Assembly (NCBI GenBank): GCA_013365365.1
Contig: JABVXU010000154.1
Location: forward strand, 50,318 to 114,317
Source: Cruorifilaria tuberocauda
Taxonomy: Eukaryota; Nematoda; Chromadorea; Rhabditida; Onchocercidae
Direction of reading: 5' to 3'
Length of the DNA: 64,000 nucleotides
Of the stretch, positions 1-14,275 are shown piece after piece (within the stretch, counting starts at the first letter, position 1; the number at the start of each line of letters is the position of its first letter). The position numbers and the translations under genes were made by a program. The notes under the pieces are model-generated. The model was not told the origin of the DNA and made no database searches. It saw only the letters and a list, made by a program, of their open reading frames with translations.

Positions 1-3000
1 AAAAAACGAGGCATATTGTTCTTCGGGTAGTAAAACGATACGATGACGCACTGCACGAAACAGAAATCCTTCAAAATTATCTTCTACGCAAAACTCTTTG
101 CTGTCGTCTGCTAATAAATAGAGTGGTGATGCATCTGAAATTAAATAAATAACAAATGCCTTTTTACTTTAAAAAAATAAAATTTAAAAAAAAATAAAAG
201 AAACAATCAATACTGCATTATTTATCAGTTCCAACAACATATCCCAATACTCTTCTGCAAGAGTGTCATATTTCAAACTTAAAGACATATGATATAATTT
301 AGAAAAACAAGAAAGATGAAAATATGATATATTATTGACATGTTCATAACATACCTTTCTGAAAATAATCTCTGAATACAACACTGCGTGTCTTTGTCGG
401 TAGAGGATTATGTGAACAAAGTTCAAGTTTCAATGAACATGGTCCGGGAGGAATATATCTGAAGCAGAAATGTAGTGGAAAATGACGGTCAAATCAATCG
501 AGTTGATTTTACAAATATTCATTAAACTATGTCAATGTTTTGATGGCTACTCCGTTCAAAAAACAGTATGTAAGAGTACTGTCAGAAAGAACTTACTGCA
601 GCAGAAAACACCTGTTGAATATAATGGTATTTTTTGCAGGCATCACTTGCTGAGTTTTGGTCAGAAAAATTCCATTAATCGTCACCATTGCACTGTATGA
701 GAAATCGGATTTAAAATAATTACCCCTGAAATCAATCTGATTAACATGACTAATTTCGTTAATCATCGGCAAAAATTGATACGCTTTTCATAATGAAAAA
801 TTTCTCATCGAATAAAACCAAAATGAATGACTATACTAACAAATACCAATGACCGGATAGTATCTGAGAATAATTGGGGATATCTTAGCTATTTATCCGA
901 ATCAACAACAAATCAATGAAATTAAAATATGAATTAGATTTTTAAGTTTCTTTTTGAAGATCAGAGTATGAATACATGGTTTTACTGCTATCTGGTATGC
1001 CATTACTCTGCATTAAAAGGAATGTTTTTGATAAGAAAAATGTGACAGAAGGGAAAATCCCAGAAACCTACCTAAAACTTGTTAAAGTTAAGTAAATAAC
1101 AGTTGTCGAACGAATAAAGTAATCCTGCATTGCAGGGATTACAGCAAATGGTGATGGTGAATGACGATAACCGAAGCATTGCAACCGTAACACATTAAGC
1201 CAATTTAGATAAATGCCTTCGTTTTGAAATGATAAATGAACTGAAGGATAAATATCCAAACCATTCAAAGCAACCAATAAACAATTAGCTCTATCGAACG
1301 ATCCTTCCGGTATTTTATAAACAAAGCAAAAATCGAGATCCAAGACTACTTTTGGCTTTGTACTCTGCAAGGAAAGAAGTTACCCAATTTCTGTTACGCA
1401 ATGCATTTATATTAATCATAAAATCATTTTTAATCACATTTAATTATGATTTCAATCGGTCAAAAAATAATACCGATACCTTTTCATGATCTAAAACGTA
1501 CAGTTGTGAGCCATTCGAATCACTGAGTCTCACATAACAACGCTTCCACTTGTCTTCTTTGCCTAGAACTTATGAAAATGGAATTTTCAAGAAAAAAAAA
1601 CCATAGCGACTTGAACGCTTGAATAATTTCTATTCATGCTTTTATTGTAATAGCAAAAATATCTATTGTATTGATCAACATTTTGCACTTCTACTAACAA
1701 CTAAATAATTTAGAATGTGTTAAACAAATAAGGTCAATAAAATAATTGCGTTTCCATTCTGTATCCCACTATATATGTTAATTTATTACGCATGACTGGA
1801 TTTGTAAAAGGGACGGACAAGAATATTCCACTTTTTGAAGGATTTCATACATTCGCAAAAAAATTCAAAAAATTAGGATTTCCTAGTCAAAGATGTATCC
1901 AAGATGCAAATACCGAGCTTAATAGAGTTCTTGTTAACTTTTGAAAATAATGTTAAATTCTCACATCTGCGGTAAGCATCTGCTTCCAGAAAAGTCTGTG
2001 GACAAAAACTATTCATCGTAAAACTCTGGAATTTTCTATCTGCTTTTTTTCCCGACAAGTCCTTTGTCAACACTGCGCGCATCAGATGGAATCCCTCGCA
2101 AATTTCCTTTTTACTATACCTAGAAAATAACGAAACTTAATTCAGTATATTTTTAAAAATTCATAAGGTACGAATAGTGATGATAAAAGCATGACAACAA
2201 ACCGGTAAATCAACAAAAAGTCAACTAGTTACATTAAACGTTAAAACATGTAACGGAAACTTATACTGCATCGTTCAACTATTGAAATCTTTTAACTCAT
2301 GTATAGTTCCATCCTGCTAGCTCTATAGCTCACACATTGCATTGGATCACTGACAAATTGATACTCCACATAGAACAGTCATTTCCTGTTCAGTAATTTT
2401 TTCTTCAACAAACCAGAAAGCCATAAAATTTCATGACATTAAACATGTAAACGTCACCACGCCGTACTTTTAATATATGAAAAATAAGAATGCACTACCA
2501 TTCGAGTTGCAGAAAAATTAAATAGAACTTTACCTTTCAATAATATCTGGAATAGTAGGAAAAGTTCGCCCACCAATTTCAAAATTGCCATCTGATGTGC
2601 GTTTTATTTGAAATTTTTCAATGTGTGTACCGGTATTCACCATAAGAGTGTAGGAATTGGACTGCACAATTGAATGCCGCAAAAGATAACAACCATCACC
2701 ATCTGTAATTTAATTTATAAACTGATTAATATATATAAAATTGTAAAAAAACAAAATTAAATGATCGAAAGTTTCCAGTTTGAAATTTCCTTCCTTTCGC
2801 AAGAAATTACAAGCCTTACAGAACGAGTCACATCATTTCTTATCATGTAAACTAGCACATTTCTTAATGATAATACATTTATACTTGAAAAGAAACAGGA
2901 ATTATTGCAGTTTATTTTGCTTTCTTAATTTATAGAAAAGTCACCTTAAATATATAAATTAAATAAATGAAAATATAAAAATTACACTGTGTTAGCCGTT

Positions 3001-5551
3001 GTGTAAGCACATTTACTGGTTCATCATGAAAATATGGTAATTCTTCCGGTTTTACATTCTTGTCATTCTGCAGTAATAAATGAATGAAACTAAAAAATCA
3101 GTTTAATTTTACTCTTGAGTACAATTAAAAACAATATAAATGATATAAGAAGGAGTTAACTCATAATTTAATTCTGGGTTTAAAAGAAATAACATTTTAG
3201 ATTCTCTCCATTTTGGAAAAAAAAGTTTGAAGCAACATGCCACTACAATTATTGTGAATTGACGAAAGACTAACTAATGGAACGGTAAGCTGCACAGCGA
3301 TAAGTCCGGATTTTCCATTCTTTTCTAACCTCGCCCATGCCCATTCATTATCCACCCGTTGGATTTCTGTTAACAGATCACCTTCGCAAAAGCTGAATAA
3401 AATGAATATCAATTTTGTTATGAAATCTAAAAAATACATAATAACAGCTTGAATATGACAATTTTCATCAATGGAAAAACATAATAAATAGACAGATGAA
3501 GCAGTAATAGATTTTTGTTGTGAAAGTTTGGAGTTTGATGTTGATTCGCAAACAAATATTTTATTAAGAAACGCAATTACGGAAGACAAGTCGCTGGATA
3601 GAAGATACCTTTTCTATAAGTTACAGTGAAGGCAAGAGGCTCGAAGTACAAGAAACTATTTTTGAAAATGGTGATTGTATTTAAATTATAGTACAGTGAG
3701 TGAAGATTCAGCTCTCTACTGACCGTACAGGGCAATCAGTCAAGAAGGATAATCTTGAACCTAAACAGCTACACCTCTAATAAACTCTTGTATAATCATG
3801 ACCTTAGGTCAACAGATACATTCCCGCTCAACTTTTGCACAATCGTAAACAATACAGCACACAGAAGCCCTTAGCAAGCCTCGGGCGGTAATTTAATAAT
3901 ATATTTACAAAAAGACTGGGTTAATTTGTATTGAAAAGGTTCACAAAGACGCAAAAATAGAAAATTAAAACAAACTCTATAAAACAGTCTTTACAAATAA
4001 TGCTTCATAGAAAAATACAGATTCAGGAATGTTTGAAATTAGAGATTAGGTAGAATTTTTTTTGACACTTCGAATTTTCCTACAGATTTTTTTGGGTGAA
4101 ATACTGATATTCAACTACTACTGAAAATTATAAAACCCAAGATTAGAAATTTTTATTTCAACACAAACTGTAGTAAAATGAAAGTTAAACGTGAGATTAA
4201 AATACATTGAAGGCGAAAAAACTGAAAAACATGAAATTAATTTCATTATTACCTTATTTCATCTGTACCAGGCATTGCACGAAACGGCAGAACGGCTATC
4301 CTCTGACGATTAACTAATTTAACCGGCTAAAAAAGAAAATGAGTTGAAAATGTTTAAATTCAAAATACAATTCTGATTAGCACATCATGGTTTTCTTTTT
4401 ATTCTCATCTGTAATCTGTATTGCTTTCTTTAGAAAAGTGAGAGTGAATACATAATAAATATCAAATAAATATGCAACAAGATATACCGAAGGTGGTTGA
4501 AGTGGTAGTACTGCTAATTTCGATTCATTTATAAATGCCTGAATAAGACCAGATAACGATGTGAACGATTTCCCAGATAGGAAATATTCACCAGAAACCC
4601 GATCGATACTGAAATTCCTCATTTATTAAATACGATGCGAACAGAAAATCAATCAGAAAAGCAGAAGAACTCAAATCTATTTATGAAGATTAAAAAACTT
4701 TACTAAGTTGGGAAAACTTTTTTAGAAATAACTAATCACAAGATTTTCAATCAATGTTTCACTTAAATTGAAACCAAAATAGCACTGTGCCCTGCTATAC
4801 CTAATTACACTTCTCTCTTCTCCTCTCCCTCTACCCTAAAAAAGATACCTTTTAAAACAACATAGTTGTCAATGAAAACTTAGCATGCTTTAATACGGAA
4901 GTTGTCAGATCTCATTTCACATACTAACTACGATATATCTTTTCTATTAAAAACAATGGATAAAGTATTCGAAAGGGTATAGACTACTCAAGTCAAGAAT
5001 CTCCCTTGCAATTCTAAAAGATCATCATGAAACTATTTTTTGATAAAATCATATCATCAATGAAAAAATTCCAAATATGTCAGAAGATCACCATACAAGT
5101 GTGTGAATCAATTCGATGAATGTGAACTATGAATCGAGTATGGAAGACAAAATAATATACTACTTCCGAGCTAACAAGAAGTAACTACATATATATAATA
5201 GAAGTAAGATTATCTTCGATACTACTAATTTCATTATTCTATCTATTCTTTTCGGAAGTTAGTAATATTAAATTGTAAGAAAACTTACGATAAATGCACA
5301 ACTGGATTACTGGTTTGAGGAAGCCAAGAAAGACAAAATTTCGGTGTGACAGAATTTTGTTCAGCATGCAAAATCAATGCACCATCAATTTTACATTTTC
5401 GCAATCGATATTCCACTTCTTCTTCTGTGATAAAACCATGAAAACAATCCACCGAATCTAATGATGTACTTGTCTTTTCCTCCACATCTCTCGATTCATG
5501 ATCATGCACCCCTTGCTTTTCCTCCATCCCACCTTCCGTTGTATTCGACAT
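1..5551 (-). CDS. RASA1: RASA1/p120-RasGAP-type Ras GTPase-activating protein, 5' part (C-terminus beyond window)
   Basis: Eleven coding exons on the minus strand, in transcript order 5551-5289, 4608-4488, 4326-4253, 3392-3275, 3067-2986, 2702-2534, 2119-1914, 1562-1480, 1364-1072, 458-355 and 134-1. All junctions keep phase and give 549 residues. Domain order is SH2 (about 36-125), SH3 (about 133-192), SH2 (about 200-290), PH (about 335-460) and C2 (about 462-540); SH2-SH3-SH2-PH-C2 is diagnostic of p120 RasGAP. Recognisable pieces are GTDEISFCEGDLL in the SH3, GDGCYLLRHS with Arg228 in the second SH2, STKPKVVLDLD in the PH domain, and LLPEEQYASFF just before the GAP domain. The catalytic GAP domain lies off the left edge. 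The family stimulates Ras GTP hydrolysis at the membrane after recruitment to phosphotyrosine proteins. The first SH2 has His62 where the family has the phosphate-binding Arg. The N-terminus is much shorter than in human RASA1. The family call is firm; individual splice sites are hand-picked. Confidence 0.9.
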
Positions 5552-5559
5552 CAGACCAT

Positions 5560-5565
5560 CTGGAA
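5560..5565 (-). promoter_or_regulatory. 3' splice acceptor upstream of the RASA1 start (possible trans-splice site)
   Basis: On the minus strand a TTCCAG acceptor lies eight bases before the chosen ATG (5551). The exon then starts with a two-codon mini-ORF (ATG GTC TGA) before the real ATG. No convincing upstream coding exon was found, so this may receive a spliced leader or join a 5' UTR exon. Confidence 0.4.
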
Positions 5566-7819
5566 TAATTTAGAATTACACAAGATAAAATCTGAAATAA
5601 TTCAATCATGCAATCTAGAAAATAGAAATATGCCACAAAGCTTCAATTGCATTAAACATATCGTGAAGATATTTCATATAAAAATAATTGCACGTTGTTA
5701 AAAACAAGAGAGAGAAGAAAAGATAAATCAGAATTTCTAAATCAAGATTGATTAGAAAAGAACAGAAAGGGAGAGAAAAATAATAGTTTATCAACTAGAG
5801 GTATCTATCCTACCCTATCATGTCAACAATATAAAGACCCGGAACTTACAATAAAAAGATCAAAAGAAAATGGCAAATTGTATTTTTAAAATCAACAAAT
5901 AATAGCAAATATTAGAAGTGGTATGAATCAGAAATTTAAGATTATAAAAATAAACTAGAAAAAAAATAGAAAGAATAAATTACACTTTTTTTTAACGAAC
6001 AATTTAGCTGCAAAAAAATTTTGTATGATTTTGGATAAGAATTGTTGCCCACCGAATGATAACGAATGAATGAATGATATGATATAAAGAAGAGATGGCT
6101 ACCAAATATTTATTTAAAAGCAAATATCGAATTTATCCTATTGTGAACATTAATCTCATCATAGTGACCTAATATATCGTTAAAATTTTCTACGTCATCA
6201 ATTGAATCAAATTTTATCGTTAAATTTTCGTTTAATTTATTCGTTAAGTTCTAAATAATGAAAGTAAGAAAAAATTGTGCAAATTATTAAAATAAATACT
6301 GTTTGTTATTAATTTAAAAGAAACATAAATTTTGAAACAAAAAGATAAATTTTTCTAGAGCAAAGAATACAGAAAAATATTGGGGAGAAAATATTATAAC
6401 GAATTATTTGGGAAATATCATCCGTATGTTACAAGTTTTTTTTTTCTTTTCCGGTTTAGCAAACTAAAACAAAAACGAAAAATGAAATCCATTTTAAAAT
6501 TATTATCTTGCTTTCACTATGATATTACTGATAAACTATAATACGATTTAAAATAAACAAAAGATGAAAACAATATCATTTAAAAATAATAATCCTTCTC
6601 CAACCATTAAACCTAATCGATTAGCATCAAATGAATAAAAGTATAACACTAATTAAATCGAACTAATTTAAGCCGCGTAAATTAAAAACATAACACAAAC
6701 TTCAATTATTAAGATCAATAATTTAAAACAAAAAGAAGAAATAAGTAACGCTAACAGCACTTCATAGTAAATTAATGCTTATTTAGAAATTAAATTCGAA
6801 AGAATACCTTATTGATTGATTGATCAATAAAACTAAGGAGATCATAGAAATCATAAACTAATCGATAATACAAAATCCTCCATAGTCTCATAACAAACCC
6901 ATATTCTACTATACCTTCAAGAACAAAAAGGAAGACCGTATTCATGATAAATATTAATAAACCAACACATATCAAATTTCTCATCGTGATTCAACCGAAT
7001 TATGCAACTTTTTGATCCCAACCGTAATCTTAACAATTACTTACAATACAATCCATTATCGTTAAATCAATAAATTGGCTAATTTAAGAAGCATAATTTG
7101 TAATTTGATTAAAATTTTACACCTAACAATCATTTCAAAAGTATGAAAAGTATTTTATAAAAAATATTTTTAAAATTTGCTTATAATATATCGAAAATAT
7201 ATACAAATGTTAGCTAAGGTATACTTTATTAAATTATCAATATAAAAATTTGTAAAACATTATAAATCTGATAAAATAGTGATAATTTTTTATTATCATA
7301 GGAAATAGAGTCCATAAAAATGAATTGTAAGGCAAAATATCTCAATAAGCTTATGCAAAAGCTACATTTCACATCTTTATTTCCATATTAAACTTTGAAT
7401 AATTTACTATTAATCAAAAAAAAATCGAAAAAATAGAAAATAATTTAGAAGGAAAAAATGCTACAAATAATAGAAATAAACAATTAGAATATTTCATTAC
7501 TTAGAAATTCAATAAAAAATTCTTATGTAAGAATTTTAATAAAATTTAATACTTCTAATAAAAAAAATAATGAAAGAGATAAATTGGGGAAAGAGGGAGA
7601 GAGAGAGAAAGAAAAAAAGAAAGGAAGGATATGGAAAAATAAACAGGAAGTTGGAAGGGAAGAATAATAAAACAAGTTTTCAATTACTACAATTTAATGA
7701 TAAATGCTAATGACAACGTTTGATTGTAATTTAATAGATTGGATGAGGTTTTTACATAATATCACAAATTGTTAAAATACATTTCATCATGTTCATCATT
7801 CATAAATTCGAAAAACTTG

Positions 7820-8115
7820 CATGTGTGCGTGAGGTTGTGTGTGGGCGTACGTATGGGCGTGTAAATGTACGAAAAGATATATGAAGTAAAAAGCTTACAT
7901 ATTTTACCTTAGCATTCATTTTTACATATGTGCACGTGGTGTAAGTATGTAGGTATAAGTGTGTGGGTGTACGTGTGGACGTGTAAATATGTACGGAAAG
8001 ATATATGAAGTAAAAAGTTTGCATATTTGACCTTGGCATTCATTTTTACATATACGCACGTGGTGTAAATATGTAGGTATAAGTGTGTGGGCGTACGTGT
8101 GGACGTGTAAATGTA
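7820..8115. repeat. Tandem repeat, about 124-bp unit, a little over 2 copies
   Basis: The segment AAAGATATATGAAGTAAAAAG recurs at 7873 and 7997 (124-bp spacing). It is flanked in each copy by the same GT-rich part (GTGTGTGGGCGTACGTG-like) and by CATTCATTTTTACATAT. The GT-rich part appears a third time near 8085-8110. Confidence 0.85.
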
Positions 8116-9219
8116 TAAAATCCTGTCTACAACGGTAACGATTAATTTTTCGACAATCTTTTTTTTTAATCATTATCCCATTTTACGTCACATATCCGTT
8201 TTTCTTAATTCTACACCAAAATTGGGTTAATACTCTCACCATTATCATCATCATCATCATCTTCCTTTCTTTCAATTTTTATCAAGGTTGTTTTTTTTTT
8301 TGGTAAAAATAATTTCAAAAACAAATGTGATGAAATGGTAATTTCCGGTACAGTTTAATGATAGAATTTGTAAATTAATTGGAGTAATGTGAAAAATGAA
8401 AAAGAACGAAAAAATATTTATGAATATTTTGCAAAGAATGGAATAACAATCAGGTTTGAGATTGGAATCAGACTGGAAGATGAGAAGATATATTGAAAAG
8501 CTGTAATAGCATTTGATTAGATGTGTATTTATTAGTATTGTTAACATTTGGTTAAGTGTTTATTCATGAAAATATTATTATCAGTTCATGCAAAAGTTTA
8601 CTGATCTGTATTTGATTAAATTACAATAAATATTTTGTTATCAAATGAAGTGGAAAATATTTAAGAATATTCAAAAACAATGATAGATTAAGAAATAAGA
8701 TTTAAAAAAAAAAAAAACAAATTATTTCCATCACTACATTCTTCTCATCGATATAACATAAATAAAAATATATTCCTTTTTTTCTTATCTTTTATTTGAA
8801 TAATTTAACTTTATTTAATCTATCTTACTTAATTTGATTATTGATAAAAATTAAAAGTAATATTGATAATGTTGATTTAAGTAATATTGATGAATTGAGT
8901 AATATTGGCATTGATTATTAATTGATATTAAAATAATTATTATCATTTATCTTAAAAACTGTTTATCTATAATTACATTTGAATAATATGAAGTACAAGT
9001 GTACAAAAATAGTTTAAGTGTACAAAGTTTTAAATTCATTATTCAATAATATTCACACATTTTCTACTTACAAATATTTCATAAATTTTATATTTTTGCA
9101 TTCCAAATATCAAATGGTACCACTTGGTACAACCACTTTGATCCAAACAATTTCAAATACAATAAACATCATGAATTAAAAGGAATCGTTTTGAATACGA
9201 ATTCTTAAAAGCTTAAAAA

Positions 9220-10030
9220 AAAATGAGAAAGATTATATTATTATGTAATATCATTATATATTATTATATTAATTATATTATTATATATTATGTCACATAT
9301 ATCATATAATACTATTACATATTATTATCGTAATTATATATTATTATATTTTATCATGTTTAAATATATAATTTATATCCGGACAGATATATTATATTTA
9401 TTATATAAATAACATACATACTATATTATAATATGTAAATGTAATGTGTATAAGATTTTATACTTATTGTATAAGAGTATTATATAAGATTTATATTATA
9501 TAAGATTTTACATTATTATATAAGATTTTATACTATATTATGTATTGTGTATTATAAATATTAAATTTCAGATTTTATATTTTAGATTATATATTATTAT
9601 TATTTATTATAATATACAGGTATAACAAATATTATGTGAGATTTTATATTATTGTATTTTAGTTTTTATATTTTAGATTAAATGTTATTATATTTTAAAT
9701 TAAATATTATTATTTGTATACATATTATGTATTATAATTTTATATAAATATAATAAATATTATATGAAATTTTATGTTATTATATTTTAGATTTTGTACT
9801 TTAGATTTTATATTATTATATTTTAGATTAAAAATTATTATTTGTATATATATATTGTACTGTATTATATATTATATATTATGTATTATGTATTATATAT
9901 ATTATGTATTGTGTTATATAAATATAATAAATGTTATATGAAATTTTATGTTATTATATTTTAGATTTTATATTTTTGATTATATATTATTATATTTTAG
10001 ATTATATATTATTATATAATATATAATCTA
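9220..10030. repeat. Imperfect A/T repeat block (TTATATTATT / TTTTAGATTTTATA)
   Basis: Nearly pure A+T DNA of about 800 bp with many imperfect copies of ATTATATTTTAGATTTTATA-like words. No coding frame. Confidence 0.8.
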
Positions 10031-10174
10031 AATAAAAATTAATAAGAAACAAAAAGTTAGGGATAAAAGAAAATATTGAAAACAATAGATTGAAAGGAAA
10101 GAGAACTAAAACGATAGAAAGGAGCAAATCTGCTGTTCGAATCGAAATAAATTTAAAGAATTGAAATACGGAAG

Positions 10175-10197
10175 TTCTGGAAATTTCATTTCCAGAA
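10175..10197. promoter_or_regulatory. Heat-shock-element-like cluster
   Basis: TTC-tg-GAA-at-TTC at 10175-10187 matches the canonical three-unit heat shock element exactly. It is followed by TTC-ca-GAA at 10190-10197. The block is also a 10-bp inverted repeat. It lies in the desert, far from any recognised start codon, so function is uncertain. Confidence 0.3.
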
Positions 10198-11779
10198 TTT
10201 CTTTTTCCTGATTTAAAGAAAAAAAAAGGAAAACTGATATTATTAGGTTAAAGAAAACGATTGTGATAGATCAGAATGAACAAATTAAATTGACATATTC
10301 TATTAAATAAAGACATAACATTTTAAAAATTAATTATTTAAATAGAATTAATTAATCAAATTATTTCATTACTTTATTAAATTATTAAATTATTTGAATC
10401 AGTTATTTAAGGAAAATTAATGAATGAACAAATTATTTTATTAAATTACTAAATTAGTTGCAATTATTTTAGAAAAAATTACAAAATTAAATTTATTAAA
10501 AAAGAAGGCTAAATAAAGGAATTCTATTGTTACGTATTATTAGGAAGTAATATATGATAGGATAAATGATGTGATAATTTTTTTTAAATTTAATTTTTAA
10601 ATTAAATAGTTTATTCATATAAGAGGGGATGAATTGAGCTGTAAAATATATTAATTGCATCTTTTCTGGTTACTTTTATAGCGGAGATTTCGTTCGTTCC
10701 GGAAATGATGACATCAGATCATACGTATGATCCTCAATGATATCAGCAAATTATCAGCACAGTTAAAATGATTTAGAAGATGGAAGAATATGACAAAAAG
10801 AAGAGACGAGAAGAGAAATGAGAGAAAGAAAATGTGGAATATTTCCGGTTTGGAAAATATTTCGATGTCTTAAAGTCTCATTTCACGCCTTCCATAATTT
10901 CATTCTAATGATTGAAAGACCCGAATTTCATTCAAATACCCCGATATTTGGGATAGATGAAATTTGGTAGGGATTTCAACAGCGGGGGAGCATGATAGGG
11001 TAGGCGTATTGAAATAAGAACTAGTTCATATTCTAAATTAATAATATCATGAAATTGGAGAAAAAAATTTTTTTCTTAATAAATTTTAAAATTTATCTCA
11101 ACATATTTCCGCCTTCCATTTATTAAAGATCATCATTTTCAAGTTTTGTTTTTAATTTTTTTCGAAAAAAAAAAACAATTAACTTAAGATTAAATTTAAG
11201 TTTCTCAAGTTTGAGCTTAAATAGCTAATGCTAAATTTAAGTTTGCTTGAATAGCTGATGTTAAATTAAAATTTTTTAAGTTTAAGCTTAAATAGGTAAC
11301 CTTAAATAACAAAAACAATTAACTTTAACTTTAAGTTTTTGAAATTTTACTTATATTTTTAATATGGAATAAATGAAGCATATAAATCAATGATATTTCG
11401 TTGATATATTAATCAATGATAAATTAGTTGATAATTTGATAACAAATTAGAATCAAATATAATTTAACAATAAAACTAAGAAGGAAAGAATTAAGAGAAA
11501 GAGAGAAAGGAAAGAGTGAAAGAAAATTTTCTTATCAATAAGTATGGATTAAAACAAAAAAAAAGTGATGATACACATTTTTAATATAGCAAACAAGATG
11601 TATAAGAGAGTCAACTGATAAATTTTAACTGATAAGAAATCTTAGCATATATTTTATACTAATATTAAATTTCATATCAGTGATATGATAACAATAAAAT
11701 AAAATATTTTATTTCGATTTCAACATTTTAAATTAAAAAAATTAATGATTAGATTAGAAAATATTTCACATGAAGTGTT

Positions 11780-12285
11780 ATTTTCCACGTTATCAATTAT
11801 TTTATTTATAGTTATTTTAATTCGCAATTATTTATATTTATAATTATTTTAATAACATTATTCATAATTTGTTTTTTAATTTTACGCATTCATAATTATT
11901 ATAATTTGTAATCATTTATATTTATAATTATTTTAATGATATTACTTATAATTATTTTAATAATATTATTTATAACATTTTTTTAGTCTTACATATTCAT
12001 AATTATTATAATTCATAATCATTTATATTTATAATTGTTATAATAATATAACTTATAATTCTATTTTAAGTATTTATAATTATTTTAATTCGTAATTATT
12101 AATATTTATAATTATTTTAATAATATCATTTATATATTTTTAATTTTACATATTCATAATTATTATAATTCGTAATCATTTATAATTATTTTAATTCGTA
12201 ATTATTTACATCTATAATCATTTCAAAAATACTATTCATAATTTGTTTTTCATCTTACGTATTTATAATTATTTTAATATCAAAC
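11780..12285. repeat. Degenerate A/T tandem repeat (ATTTATAATTATTTTAAT family)
   Basis: Words such as CATTCATAATTATTATAATT recur near 11887, 11995 and 12150. They are interleaved with many TATTTATAATTATTTTAAT copies, and the spacing is irregular (roughly 100-160 bp). Confidence 0.75.
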
Positions 12286-12674
12286 ATAACCCTTTTAAAC
12301 AATTTAAATTTAAGAAAAAAAAAAAAACTTATGCCATGCCAGATCGATAATCAACATAATCGAAAAATCAATTTACTTATCATAAAGCTTATCAGTAGCG
12401 GTAATTAATAGCAGAACAATAGAATATAAATTCACATCATATTTATCAATATACTAGAAAATAAAATGATAAGAAATTTGAATGAGTGAGGTAAAAAAAA
12501 AACCAAAAATTCAACTTAATTAAAAAACAATACTTCGTTTGTTAATTAATTAAAAACAAAAGAAAAAATTAATGAAAAGGTAAGAGAAACAATTCATACA
12601 ATTCATGTTGATTATCAAATTTTGCCAACTTTTCGGTCCATTTGGATGAAATTTAATCGCCACATATCAGCTAA

Positions 12675-13055
12675 CGAAATGTATGTAACACATACACACA
12701 TACACACGTATACATATATAGATAAGTGTACGTTGTGTATATTGAAATTGACATAGACACATACATACACATACATATACATACATATACATGCACACAT
12801 ACATATATATAGACAAGTATACGTCATATACGCACGTATACACACATACATATACGTATATATATACGTAGACAAAGTATACGTTATTTACACACACACA
12901 TACACACACACACACACACATAACACACATACACACACACACATACACACACACACATACACACACATACATATACATATACACACATACACATAAGTAT
13001 ATACGTTGTGTACACACACTTGACAGACTAACAGACACAAATATATATATATATA
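12675..13055. repeat. CA / CATA microsatellite
   Basis: About 380 bp of ACACAT, TATACA and (CA)n runs. Long open frames on the minus strand here are translations of the repeat and are not genes. Confidence 0.95.
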
Positions 13056-13114
13056 CAGATGTACTCAAATGATATATGATATAAGCGATTTAAGCTACCA
13101 CCATTCAGTGCTAC

Positions 13115-13255
13115 TGCTGCTTCTAATGCTACTACAACTATTATTGTTACTACAACTGCTATAGCTACAATTACAACTATTATAACAACAACAACAACTA
13201 CTACTACAATTACTCCTACAACTATAGTAATTGCAACTACTATCATTACTTTATT
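13115..13255. repeat. Trinucleotide-type repeat (ACT/ACA)
   Basis: Runs of ACTACT, ACAACA and ATTACA-type triplets. The minus-strand frame gives only a V/I-rich low-complexity string. Confidence 0.85.
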
Positions 13256-13379
13256 ACTTTTCTTCATCGGAAGTATGATGTATTTATTTGCTGTTATAAT
13301 TTTGCATATTGATTTGGGTCAATTGATTACTCATTTGATGAAACATTAAAATTGTAGGATGAAAATTAATGAGAAAAAG

Positions 13380-14275
13380 CGGGCTGCGGGGGAGGAGAAA
13401 AAAAAGGAACGGAGGAAGAGGAGAAAATTAAGAGAGAGGGAGAGAGAGAGATAATGGAGACGGGAATGGAACGAGACAAAACGGGAATCTCAAATACCGG
13501 AAGTGCAATTTTGCTTTTTTTTTTTTTCACTTCTCTTTCATTCGTAACGAAAAAAAAACAGTATCGAGAGAGAGAAAGAGAAGAGAGAGAGAGAGAATTA
13601 ATACGGCGATGAATGTTTTATTTTTTACATTTTAATCATTTAACTATTTTGATGATCTATTGAAACAAACTAAACGCGGTATATTATAATATATTTTTTG
13701 ACGTGATTGCGTGAACGAATACGTGAATGAATATTTATCTTCTATAGATTGAGAGCAAAAGAAAAATTTTTTTTCACGTAATTACGTGAATGAATACGTA
13801 GTGAACATTAATCTGTAGATTTTTCACGTACTTACCTGAGTGAACATTTATGTACTATAGATTGAGAGTAAAAGAAAGAACTTATTTAATTAACTATCAA
13901 ACATTTAAAAATTTTTCAGTTCTTACTAAAATTAAATTGTGCAAATTTTATGCATTAAAAAAAAAGAAAGATAAAAAATTAAGAGGAGAGAATAGAGAGA
14001 AAGAAAAGAAAAGAAAGAGAATGAATGGAATGGAAAAAAATTCTGGAAAAAGATAAAGATGAAAAATGGAGTGTGAAGAATGCAACGAACATTAATTAAT
14101 TAAGTTTATAATTAGAGATATTCGTGATACACTCTTTTTCTATTCATTTATTTCATTTCTAACTGCTTTTCCCTTTCTTTTTCTCTTTTAAGAAGCATAA
14201 TTTTCCCTCTCTTCTCTTCTCCCTTTCTCTCTTCCTCCCTCTCTCTCTCGCTCTCTTTCTTTTCTCTTCCACCAA
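13380..14275. repeat. Purine- and pyrimidine-rich simple tracts
   Basis: GA-rich tracts at about 13380-13455, 13565-13600 and 13970-14040, and a CT-rich tract at about 14165-14270. Between 13700 and 13860 the phrase ACGTGAATGAATA occurs in several variants, a short degenerate repeat. Confidence 0.75.

Noticed and set aside
3590..3650. Possible extra SH3-coding exon in RASA1 (open frame with a GTATCT donor on the minus strand)
   Set aside because: The exon at 4253-4326 joins directly to 3275-3392 in phase and gives the expected SH3 sequence (GTDEISFCEGDLL), so nothing is missing between them.
7800..8173. Minus-strand frames with repeated peptide segments
   Set aside because: The repetition follows the 124-bp DNA repeat, and no start, splice or protein feature supports coding.
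12615..13267. Minus-strand open frames rich in V/Y/C
   Set aside because: Translations of CA, CATA and ACT repeats; several frames are open at once, as expected for simple repeats.
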